Below, piece after piece: positions 53,570 through 64,000 of a DNA stretch of 64,000 nt. Source of the DNA: Bifidobacterium merycicum DSM 6492 (GTDB lineage Bacteria; Actinomycetota; Actinomycetes; Actinomycetales; Bifidobacteriaceae); contig NZ_FQTX01000003.1 of NCBI RefSeq assembly GCF_900129045.1, positions 1-64,000 of the forward strand, read 5' to 3'. Every line of letters starts with the position of its first letter. Position 1 is the first letter of the stretch. Both the position numbers and the translations under genes were made by a program. The notes beneath the pieces are model-generated. The model was given only the letters and a program-made list of their open reading frames with translations. It ran no database searches and had not been told where the DNA came from.

Positions 53570-56500
53570 TCAGACGGTTTCCCCGCCAAGATCACCGAGG
53601 TCGCCCTCGTCGTTCAGGAACTCATCCGGGTTGAAGTCCTCGCCCAGCTTGAGATCGCCGAAGTCGATGTTGGAGAAGTCCACATCGGACATGTCGGTAT
53701 CGCCGAAGTCAACGCCTTCACCCATGTCGCCACCCAGACCGAAGTTCGGGTAGATGGTGTCGCGGATGGCCTTGTCAGGCTCCACCACCGCGTTGCGGTA
53801 GCGGGCCAGACCGGTGCCTGCCGGGATGAGCTTACCGATGATGACGTTCTCCTTGAGGCCCTTGAGGTCATCGACCTTCTCGTTCAAGGCGGCGTCGGTG
53901 AGCACGCGGGTGGTCTCCTGGAAGGAGGCCGCGGACAGCCAGGAATCGGTGGCCAGCGAAGCCTTGGTGATGCCCATGAGCTCCGGACGGCCGGAAGCCG
54001 GCTTCTTGCCCGCCTTCACGGCAGCCTTGTTGACCTCGCGGAAGCGCTGCTGGTCGATGAGTTCGCCGGGCAGCAGATCGGTTTCGCCGGAGTCGACCAC
54101 GGTGATGCGGCGGCTCATCTGGTGCACGATGACCTCGATGTGCTTGTCGTGGATATCCACACCCTGGGAACGGTACACGTTGTGCACTTCCTCCACGATG
54201 TTCATCTGGGCGGCACGCTTGCCGATGATGCGCAGGATCTTCTTCGGGTCGACGGAGCCTTCGATCAGCTGGGTGCCGGTCTCGACATGCTCGCCGTCCT
54301 GCACCAGCGCCTTCACGCGGCGGGACACGGAGTAGACGATCGGCTTGATCGCGCCATCCTCGGTCGGAGCGCCGGAATCGGCGTCCGGGGTGAGGATGAT
54401 CTGACGGCCACGGTCGGTGTCCGTGATCTTGATCGTGCCGGCGAATTCGGTGATCGGGGATTCGCCCTTCGGGGTACGAGCCTCGAACAACTCGGTGACA
54501 CGCGGAAGACCCTGGGTGATATCGGAAGCCGAAGCAACGCCACCGGAGTGGAAGGAACGCAGCGTCAGCTGGGTACCAGGCTCACCGATGGACTGGGCGG
54601 CCACGATACCAACGGTTTCGCCGACGTCGACAAGCTTGTTGGTGGCCATGGACCAGCCGTAGCACTTGGCGCACACGCCGCGCTTGGACTCGCAGGACAG
54701 CACGGAACGGCACTTGACGTATTCCACGCCGTGCGCGACCAGGTCGTTGAGCACGTCCATGGACAGGGCGTCGTTACGCTTGTACAGCACGGTCTTGCCG
54801 TCGGCCGGGTCGATGACGTCGGCCGCGAGCAGACGGGAGTACGGGCCACCGTCGGCGTTCTTGACGAGCACGAGTTCGCCGTTCGCGTTGCGCTCGGCGA
54901 CCTGCACGTCGATGCCGGCCTTGGTGCCGCAATCCTCTTCGCGCACGATGACATCCTGGGAGACGTCCACCAGACGACGGGTCAGGTAACCGGATTCCGC
55001 GGTACGCAGTGCGGTATCGGCCAGACCCTTACGCGCACCGTGCTGGGAGATGAAGTACTCCAGCACGGACAGGCCGTCGCGGTAGTTGGACTTCACAGGA
55101 CGGGGGATGATCTCGCCCTTCGGGTTCGCCACAAGGCCTCGCATACCTGCGATCTGGTTGATCTGCATCATGTTTCCTCGTGCACCGGACTGCACGATGA
55201 TGGCGAGGTTGTTCTTGGCGTCGAAGTGCTTCTCGACGGCCTTCGAGACTTCGGCGGTGCACTCGGTCCAGAGCTTGATGAGCTCGTTACGGCGCTCCTC
55301 CTCGGTCATCAGACCCATTTCGAAGTTCTCGTTGACCTGTGCGGCCTCGTCCTCGTACTTGGCGATGTACTCCTCGCGCTCCGGCGGCTCGATGACGTCG
55401 GAGAAGGCGAAGGAGACGCCGGACCACGGTGCGCGGGTGAAGCCCATGTCCTTCAAGGCGTCCAGGGATGCGGCGACCTGAGCGGTGGTGTAACGCGTCG
55501 CGATGTCGTCGACGATCTTGGACAGCTGCTTCTTGCCGACCGGCACGTTCACGAACGGGTAGTCGACAGGCAGGGTCTCGTTGAACAGCACGCGGCCGTA
55601 GGAGGTGGCGAACAGCGTGGTGCCGTCGTGGAAGCGCTCTTCCTTGACGGTTTCGAGATCGTCCTGGCCGTCCTTGTCGACGACCTTGATCTCACGCGGC
55701 TCCCAGCCTTCCGGCAGCACGAAGTCGGCGGGCATGCGGATCAGCACTTCGGCCTGCATGTTGATCTCGTGCAGGTCGAGTGCCATTTCGGCTTCGGCCA
55801 GCGAGGAGAACACGCGGCCCTGGCCCTTGGCGCCGTCCATCACGGTGGACAGGTAGTACAGACCGAGGATCATATCCTGGGACGGCATGGTCACGGTGTG
55901 GCCGTCGGCCGGCTTCAGGATGTTGTCGGATGCCATCATCAGCGAGCGGGCTTCGGCCTGGGCTTCGGCGCTCAGCGGCAGGTGGACTGCCATCTGGTCG
56001 CCATCGAAGTCGGCGTTGAAGGCGGCGCAGGCCAGCGGCGGCAGGTGGATGGCCTTGCCTTCGACCAGGATCGGCTCAAAGGCCTGAATGCCCAGACGGT
56101 GCAGCGTAGGCGCACGGTTCAGGAGCACGGGATGCTCGGAGATGACCTCCTCGAGCACGCCCCACACCGCGGAATCGCCGCGATCCACAAGACGCTTGGC
56201 GCTCTTCATGTTCTGGGCGAAGCCCTGATCCACGAGACGCTTGATCACGAACGGCTTGAACAGCTCCAGCGCCATCGGCTTCGGCAGACCGCACTGGTGC
56301 ATGCGCAGTTCCGGACCGACGACGATCACGGAACGGCCGGAGTAATCCACACGCTTACCCAACAGGTTCTGACGGAAGCGGCCCTGCTTACCCTTGAGCA
56401 TGTCGCTCAGGGACTTCAGCGGACGGTTGGAGGCGCCGGTGACCGGACGGCCACGACGGCCGTTGTCGAACAGGGAGTCGACGGCTTCCTGGAGCATGCG

Positions 56501-57616
56501 CTTCTCGTTGTTGAGCATGATCTCCGGGGCGCCGAGCTCGATGAGTCGCTTCAGACGGTTGTTACGGTTGATCACGCGGCGGTACAGGTCGTTCAGATCG
56601 GAGGTGGCGAAACGACCGCCGTCGAGCTGGACCATCGGGCGCAGATCCGGCGGGATGACCGGGATCACGTCGAGCACCATGGCCTCCGGCTTGTTGCCGG
56701 TGGTCAGGAAGGCATTGACGACCTTGAGACGCTTGAGCGCCTTGGTCTTCTTCTGCTCGGAGGCGTCCTTGATCTCCTCCTTGAGCTGCGCGGCGATCGC
56801 CTCGAGGTCGAGGGACTGCAGACGCTTCTTCACGGCCTCCGCACCCATGCAACCTTCGAAGTAATCCTCGTAACGGTCCTGCATTTCACGCCACAGGTCC
56901 ACGTCATCGATGATGTCGCCGGGCTTGAGCTTCTTGAACTTGTCGAACACGGCGTTCAGACGGGCGATCTGCTCGTCGTAACGCTGGCGGATGGCCGCCA
57001 TCTCACGTTCGGCGGAGTTGCGCAGCTTGGTCCTCGCCGGGCCCTTGGCCTCGCCGATGGCTTCGAGTTCGGCCAGATCGGATTCGACCTTCTTGGCACG
57101 CTCCTCGATCTCGTTGTTGCGGCGCTTCTCGAGGTTCGCGATCTCATGGTCAAACTCGTCCTGCAGGTCGGGCAGGTCCTGGTGACGCTGCTCCTCGTTG
57201 ACGGCGGTGACCATGTAGGAGGCGAAGTAGATGACCTTCTCCAGGTCCTTCGGGGTCACGTTGAGCATGTAGCCCAAACGGGACGGCACACCCTTGAAGA
57301 ACCAGATGTGGGTCACCGGGGCGGCGAGCTCGATGTGACCCATGCGCTCACGGCGCACACGGCTCTTGGTGACTTCGACGCCGCATCGTTCGCACACGAT
57401 GCCCTTGAAGCGCACGCGCTTGTACTTGCCGCAGGCGCACTCCCAGTCGCGGGTCGGACCGAAGATCTGCTCACCGAACAGACCGTCCTTCTCGGGCTTG
57501 AGGGTACGGTAATTGATGGTTTCAGGCTTCTTGACCTCGCCGTGGCTCCAGCCGCGAATATCGTCCGCGGTGGCCAGGCCGATCTTCAGCTTGTCAAATG
57601 CGTTGACATCCAGCAC
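53570..57616 (-). CDS. rpoC: RNA polymerase beta-prime subunit
   Basis: A 1348-residue RpoC. It has the N-terminal zinc ribbon (CACGKY ... CERCG, about residues 60-78), the catalytic NADFDGDQM near residue 530 with the three Mg-binding Asp residues, and the second zinc site (CGTKAG ... [13 protein letters not shown]). The start codon is GTG at 57616 with AAGGAAAC upstream. The C-terminus is an acidic tail (about 70 residues rich in Asp, Gly, Phe). It lies 26 bases after rpoB. Confidence 0.98.
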   Translation of the reverse strand: MLDVNAFDKLKIGLATADDIRGWSHGEVKKPETINYRTLKPEKDGLFGEQIFGPTRDWECACGKYKRVRFKGIVCERCGVEVTKSRVRRERMGHIELAAPVTHIWFFKGVPSRLGYMLNVTPKDLEKVIYFASYMVTAVNEEQRHQDLPDLQDEFDHEIANLEKRRNNEIEERAKKVESDLAELEAIGEAKGPARTKLRNSAEREMAAIRQRYDEQIARLNAVFDKFKKLKPGDIIDDVDLWREMQDRYEDYFEGCMGAEAVKKRLQSLDLEAIAAQLKEEIKDASEQKKTKALKRLKVVNAFLTTGNKPEAMVLDVIPVIPPDLRPMVQLDGGRFATSDLNDLYRRVINRNNRLKRLIELGAPEIMLNNEKRMLQEAVDSLFDNGRRGRPVTGASNRPLKSLSDMLKGKQGRFRQNLLGKRVDYSGRSVIVVGPELRMHQCGLPKPMALELFKPFVIKRLVDQGFAQNMKSAKRLVDRGDSAVWGVLEEVISEHPVLLNRAPTLHRLGIQAFEPILVEGKAIHLPPLACAAFNADFDGDQMAVHLPLSAEAQAEARSLMMASDNILKPADGHTVTMPSQDMILGLYYLSTVMDGAKGQGRVFSSLAEAEMALDLHEINMQAEVLIRMPADFVLPEGWEPREIKVVDKDGQDDLETVKEERFHDGTTLFATSYGRVLFNETLPVDYPFVNVPVGKKQLSKIVDDIATRYTTAQVAASLDALKDMGFTRAPWSGVSFAFSDVIEPPEREEYIAKYEDEAAQVNENFEMGLMTEEERRNELIKLWTECTAEVSKAVEKHFDAKNNLAIIVQSGARGNMMQINQIAGMRGLVANPKGEIIPRPVKSNYRDGLSVLEYFISQHGARKGLADTALRTAESGYLTRRLVDVSQDVIVREEDCGTKAGIDVQVAERNANGELVLVKNADGGPYSRLLAADVIDPADGKTVLYKRNDALSMDVLNDLVAHGVEYVKCRSVLSCESKRGVCAKCYGWSMATNKLVDVGETVGIVAAQSIGEPGTQLTLRSFHSGGVASASDITQGLPRVTELFEARTPKGESPITEFAGTIKITDTDRGRQIILTPDADSGAPTEDGAIKPIVYSVSRRVKALVQDGEHVETGTQLIEGSVDPKKILRIIGKRAAQMNIVEEVHNVYRSQGVDIHDKHIEVIVHQMSRRITVVDSGETDLLPGELIDQQRFREVNKAAVKAGKKPASGRPELMGITKASLATDSWLSAASFQETTRVLTDAALNEKVDDLKGLKENVIIGKLIPAGTGLARYRNAVVEPDKAIRDTIYPNFGLGGDMGEGVDFGDTDMSDVDFSNIDFGDLKLGEDFNPDEFLNDEGDLGDLGGETV

Positions 57617-57642
57617 TGTGTTTCCTTATCTTCCGTTCGCTA

Positions 57643-61209
<3,567 letters not shown>

Positions 61210-61408
61210 TGGACGTTCCTTATCGCTCGCTCATTCGTATCGATACTAAAATTCCCGGGGGAACGCCGGCATGGCCACCATATGCCTATGCGGGCGTCTC
61301 ATCGTTGTGGCGGTATGCCCGCAATATGACATACCTTACGCGAAATTGAAATACTAGTCCACGGTACGGACGTGACGCCACATGGCACGCTGCGATGTGA
61401 TTGACTCG

Positions 61409-62041
61409 TCAGTTCACCACAACGGTGACCGGGTCGCTGGTGACATCCTTATCACCCTTCAGGGAAAGCTGGCCCACATACGTGCCCGCATCGATCTTGG
61501 GCAGCGCATCGTCCTGCACGCACTCCTGACCGCTGCGATTGGCGTTCCACGTCACCGTACGGATCTTCCTATCCCCCTTCGCCATCAGCAGCAGATCGCT
61601 GTCGGCTGGGCAGGAATCGGAACGCCAGATCGTGTCATCGCCCGACGTGATGGTGAGCACCACCGAGGAGTCGGAAACGTCGATCAGACAGGACTTGTCG
61701 CCGTCATGCGTGATCGTCTCCGTCCACTCGAGGGAACCCCCCACGGGAATCGAAGTCGTCTTCGGGGAAAGCTGCATGTGCACGCTCGATGAATCGCAAT
61801 TCCTGATGCCCGTGGTGCGATGCGGCTGCGGCACGACTTTACGGCTCACATCCACACGGCTCGCCGCACGGCTTTCCATACCCTGCCCCACCGCGCCGAT
61901 GCCACGACCGATGCTGTACACGCAGAACACGGTCAGGGCGACCGCCAATGCCAAGGCGACGCCGACGACGATGCGCCTGCGCCGGTACATCGCCTGCTGC
62001 CGTTTGCTGAGTTTGCGCTTACGCTTCTTCCCCTGTGCCAT
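61409..62041 (-). CDS. Single-pass membrane protein with extracytoplasmic beta domain
   Basis: A 210-residue protein not recognised by name. A strongly basic cytoplasmic start (GKKRKRKLSKRQQAMYRRRR) precedes one hydrophobic helix (VVGVALALAVALTVFCVYSI, about 25-44). The outside part has four Cys (IRNCDS, KSCLID, DSCPAD, QECVQD), probably two disulfides, and ends in GTYVGQLSLKGDKDV..VTVVV, an Ig-like/DUF4232-type pattern. It lies 16 bases after mutY on the same strand and before rpoB, so it may share the mutY transcript. Confidence 0.8.
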   Translation of the reverse strand: MAQGKKRKRKLSKRQQAMYRRRRIVVGVALALAVALTVFCVYSIGRGIGAVGQGMESRAASRVDVSRKVVPQPHRTTGIRNCDSSSVHMQLSPKTTSIPVGGSLEWTETITHDGDKSCLIDVSDSSVVLTITSGDDTIWRSDSCPADSDLLLMAKGDRKIRTVTWNANRSGQECVQDDALPKIDAGTYVGQLSLKGDKDVTSDPVTVVVN

Positions 62042-62057
62042 AACGTCACCAGTCTAC

Positions 62058-62951
62058 CTATTCGGGAAGGCGCAACGAGCCGTCCGGCAGCATCTCGACA
62101 AGACCGTCATCATCCAACGACGCCACGCACGCATCGAGCTGCACCCGATCCTCCCACAGCCGCTCAACCCGCGCACGCTCCAACGTACCGCCGGAAGGCA
62201 ACCCACGCAACGCTTCCAACACCAGCCCGCGCACCTGGCGATCAGTGCCTTGGAAACGCTGGCGGGGCCTGGTACGCCGCTGTCCCAATCCGGGCCTTCC
62301 GTTGCGCAGGAACGCGCATTGCCCCGCGATCGGGCAACTCTCGCACAACGGTGCTTTCGCCATGCACACCGTCGCGCCAAGCTCCATCACCGCCTGATTC
62401 CACACCACGGACACCTTGTCGGATTCCGGCAGCAATCGACGTGCCATCTCACGCTCCACCTGACTCGCCGAACCGCCTAACGACTCCTCACCACGGAACG
62501 CGCGCGCCAGCACGCGCCGAATATTCGTATCGATCACGGCGATACGCTCGCCGAAAGCGAAACTCATCACCGCGCTCGCGGTGTAATCGCCCACACCGGG
62601 AAGCGCCACCAGCTCGTCATAGGTGCGCGGCAGTTCGCCGTCATACCGTTCGGCCACGGTACGCGCGCACTCCTGCAATCGCAATGCGCGCCGCGGATAG
62701 CCGAGCCTGCCCCATGCGGTGATGACCTCCGCCTTCGGAGCGGCGGCGAGCGCACGCGCATCAGGCCACCGTTCCATCCAAGCCGTCCAATACGGCACGA
62801 CGCGGCTCATCTGGGTCTGCTGGCTCATCACTTCGGAAACGAGCACGCCCCAGGCGGTGGCCCGTCCGAAGCGCCACGGCAGGTCACGGGCGTTGCTCTC
62901 CCACCATGCGGCGAGACGCAAGGCGATATCGGTATCGGTGTCGTTCATCAT
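62058..62951 (-). CDS. mutY: A/G-specific adenine glycosylase
   Basis: A 297-residue MutY. Catalytic Glu40 in VSEVMSQQT, helix-hairpin-helix LPGVGDYTASA (117-127), Asp141 in VIDTNIRR, and the Cys196/203/206/212 cluster (C-x6-C-x2-C-x5-C) for [4Fe-4S] are all present. It removes adenine mispaired with 8-oxoguanine. The length is short compared with the 350 or so residues of E. coli MutY, so the C-terminal 8-oxoG-recognition domain is truncated or minimal. It is divergent from trmL with only 17 bases between start codons. Confidence 0.95.
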   Translation of the reverse strand: MMNDTDTDIALRLAAWWESNARDLPWRFGRATAWGVLVSEVMSQQTQMSRVVPYWTAWMERWPDARALAAAPKAEVITAWGRLGYPRRALRLQECARTVAERYDGELPRTYDELVALPGVGDYTASAVMSFAFGERIAVIDTNIRRVLARAFRGEESLGGSASQVEREMARRLLPESDKVSVVWNQAVMELGATVCMAKAPLCESCPIAGQCAFLRNGRPGLGQRRTRPRQRFQGTDRQVRGLVLEALRGLPSGGTLERARVERLWEDRVQLDACVASLDDDGLVEMLPDGSLRLPE

Positions 62952-62954
62952 TCA

Positions 62955-62960
62955 TATTCT
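62955..62960 (+). promoter_or_regulatory. Likely -10 box giving a leaderless trmL message
   Basis: TATTCT ends eight bases before the trmL ATG and no Shine-Dalgarno is present, so transcription probably starts at or next to the start codon. Confidence 0.4.
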
Positions 62961-62968
62961 TAGCATCT

Positions 62969-63610
62969 ATGACTAACGATGCAGCAAATCCCGAAGACCA
63001 AGTCGAGAAGATGTTCGAATACGGTTACCGCAAGTCCAATTACGGACCCGACGAGCTGGTGACCGACGCGCACGGCAACCCCATTTCCGTAGTGGACGCC
63101 ATGCTGAGCGCCGAAGACGCGGCGAAGGCGGAAACCGCCACACCGCACCTGTGCTACTACTCCCCGCGCATTCCGGGCAACACCGGTTCCGCAATCCGCC
63201 TGTGCGCGGTGACCGGCACAATCCTGCATTTGGTGGAGCCACTTGGATTCAATCTGCGCGATACGAAGCTGCGCCGCGCCGGATTGGATTATCACGATAT
63301 GGCGCACGTGGTATTACACCCGAATTTTGAAAACCTAGTGGAATCCATGCCGAATTCACGCATCATCGCGTTCACTGCACACGCCACCAAACTGTATACC
63401 GATATCGAATACAAACCGACCGATATTCTATTGTTCGGCCCGGAGCCGGGCAATATTCCCGATCCGATGGATATTATGGCCGGTCCGCATGTGGCCGAAC
63501 AGGTGCGATTGCCAATGCGCCCGAGCCTGCGTTCCCTGAACCTCACCAACTGCGCATCCATCGCCATCTACGAAGCATGGCGCCAACTAGGCTTCGCCGG
63601 CGGCCAGTAA
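62969..63610 (+). CDS. trmL: SpoU-family tRNA 2'-O-methyltransferase (TrmL-like)
   Basis: A 213-residue SPOUT methyltransferase. Motif 1 is YYSPRIPGNTGSAIRLCAVTG, motif 2 LLFGPEPGNIP, and motif 3 RSLNLTNCASIAIYEAWRQL, forming the trefoil knot that binds SAM. TrmL methylates the ribose at the wobble base (position 34) of tRNA-Leu species. An N-terminal extension of about 60 residues precedes the core (MTNDAANPEDQVEKMFEYGY...), longer than in E. coli TrmL (about 157 residues). Start 62969 has no ribosome binding site and is probably leaderless. Confidence 0.9.
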   Translation: MTNDAANPEDQVEKMFEYGYRKSNYGPDELVTDAHGNPISVVDAMLSAEDAAKAETATPHLCYYSPRIPGNTGSAIRLCAVTGTILHLVEPLGFNLRDTKLRRAGLDYHDMAHVVLHPNFENLVESMPNSRIIAFTAHATKLYTDIEYKPTDILLFGPEPGNIPDPMDIMAGPHVAEQVRLPMRPSLRSLNLTNCASIAIYEAWRQLGFAGGQ

Positions 63611-63675
63611 TCCATCCCCTGCCTGCCAACTTCTAGGTTTTTCAATAATTTATTTACTTTTGTATAGCAAGTTCC

Positions 63676-63768
63676 GCGGGAGAGGCGGCGGGGGTCTATT
63701 CCCGACACGCTCCAGGCCGCTCAGGCCAAGTCTTTACGGTCTGAAACAGACCCCGCCGCCTCTCCCGC
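63676..63768 (+). ncRNA. Structured element E1 (hairpin with conserved core)
   Basis: A 93-nt element closed by about 21-base GC-rich arms, 63676-63698 and 63748-63768 (one bulged G). The interior carries a core shared with element E2: TCTATTC, CGACAC, a small GGCC/GGCC hairpin, GGCCAAG, TTACGGTCT and GAAACAGA. It could be a structured RNA, a complex terminator of trmL or a REP-like repeat. No T-tract follows the right arm. Confidence 0.5.
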
Positions 63769-63837
63769 TATGCTGAGTTCAACTTAAGTAAGTTTTCTTT
63801 TCTTTTATGCAAGACACAACGAAATGTACGAAAGCGA

Positions 63838-63924
63838 GCAGAAGAGCGGGATATTCTGTTCGAGACCGTAAGCTTGGCCGAACGGCCTTGAGTGTGTCGC
63901 GAATAGAATATCCCGCTCTTCTGC
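63838..63924 (-). ncRNA. Structured element E2 (hairpin with conserved core)
   Basis: An 87-nt element with 25-base arms (63838-63862 and 63900-63924, one mismatch). Read on the minus strand its interior aligns with that of E1 (CGACACACTCAAGGCCG, then CGGCCAAG, TTACGGTCT, GAACAGA), although the outer stem sequence is mostly different. It faces E1 with 69 bases between them. Confidence 0.5.
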
Positions 63925-64000
63925 GACCTCCCTATTACAGCAGCTTATGCACCCAACGCAAGCACAGATCGCAAGAATGAATCGTACGCGACGCATGCAT

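Larger units (their letters stand above)
63611..64000. other. Intergenic region with facing structured elements
   Basis: A 390-bp stretch without a credible gene. It is AT-rich after trmL (63640-63670) and between the two elements (63780-63835). It contains two related hairpin elements facing each other (63676-63768 and 63838-63924). The window ends before the next gene. Confidence 0.6.

Noticed and set aside
63676-63924. E1/E2 as integron attC sites
   Set aside because: Although both are long imperfect hairpins, the RYYYAAC/GTTRRRY end motifs are missing and no integrase or cassette genes are visible.
63805-63996. 63-codon minus-strand frame with a signal-like start (MRRVRFILAICACVGC)
   Set aside because: It spans the whole E2 hairpin and has no ribosome binding site or family match; I prefer the structured-element reading.

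Overview
The window comes from a high-GC Gram-positive genome and fits the genus Bifidobacterium. Pointers are the GC-rich coding regions with strong AAGGAG-type Shine-Dalgarno sites, actinobacterial-type rpoB-rpoC, LacI- and TetR-controlled glycoside hydrolases, an anaerobic class III ribonucleotide reductase, AdnAB-like helicase-nucleases, and a kinase / fibronectin-type-III / MoxR / DUF58 / transglutaminase-like cluster matching the 'PFNA' cluster described in bifidobacteria. I cannot fix the species. No prophage, insertion sequence, CRISPR array or rRNA operon is visible; one tRNA-Arg(CCT) is present.

Layout. 1-791: gene-free repeat region (about 120-bp repeats, an 18-bp tandem repeat, 5-bp and 7-bp microsatellites). 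792-7523: sugar locus with a GH30 hydrolase, an MFS permease, two paralogous TetR regulators and a GH42 beta-galactosidase, with clear palindromic candidate operators. 7560-14616: glutamate-cysteine ligase-like enzyme, a 1631-residue fused 2-hydroxyacyl-CoA-dehydratase-activase-type Fe-S protein, and a small zincin. 14790-19496: a Gln/Pro-rich membrane protein convergent with nrdG-nrdD; nrdD is preceded by two NrdR-box-like palindromes exactly 31 bp apart. 19973-21702: xseA-xseB. 21703-22276: 104-bp tandem repeats and a purine-only-like tract. 22277-25048: membrane EEP phosphatase, tRNA-Arg, LacI regulator. 25288-28899: GH13 alpha-glucosidase with two LacI operators, then a sugar-binding lipoprotein without permeases. 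29134-32275: YxeA-like protein, aminotransferase, Gfo/Idh/MocA oxidoreductase. 32390-40419: two overlapping helicase-nuclease genes (AdnAB-like).

40589-53476: the PFNA-type cluster. A membrane Ser/Thr kinase is followed by a 1994-residue surface protein ending in two Fn3 domains, then MoxR ATPase, DUF58 and transglutaminase-like genes that overlap one another. The transglutaminase-like domain lacks all three catalytic residues. 53570-61209: rpoC and rpoB; rpoB carries Asn at the E. coli His526 rifampicin-site position. 61409-63610: membrane protein, mutY and divergent trmL. 63611-64000: a facing pair of roughly 90-nt elements with a conserved core and different but self-complementary stems. 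This is the most unexpected structure in the window.

How the genes work together: carbohydrate uptake and hydrolysis (two loci), anaerobic dNTP supply, DNA repair (XseAB, AdnAB, MutY), transcription (RpoBC) and a cell-surface signalling/adhesion cluster. All start choices, operators and functions are read from sequence only; no database search was run.
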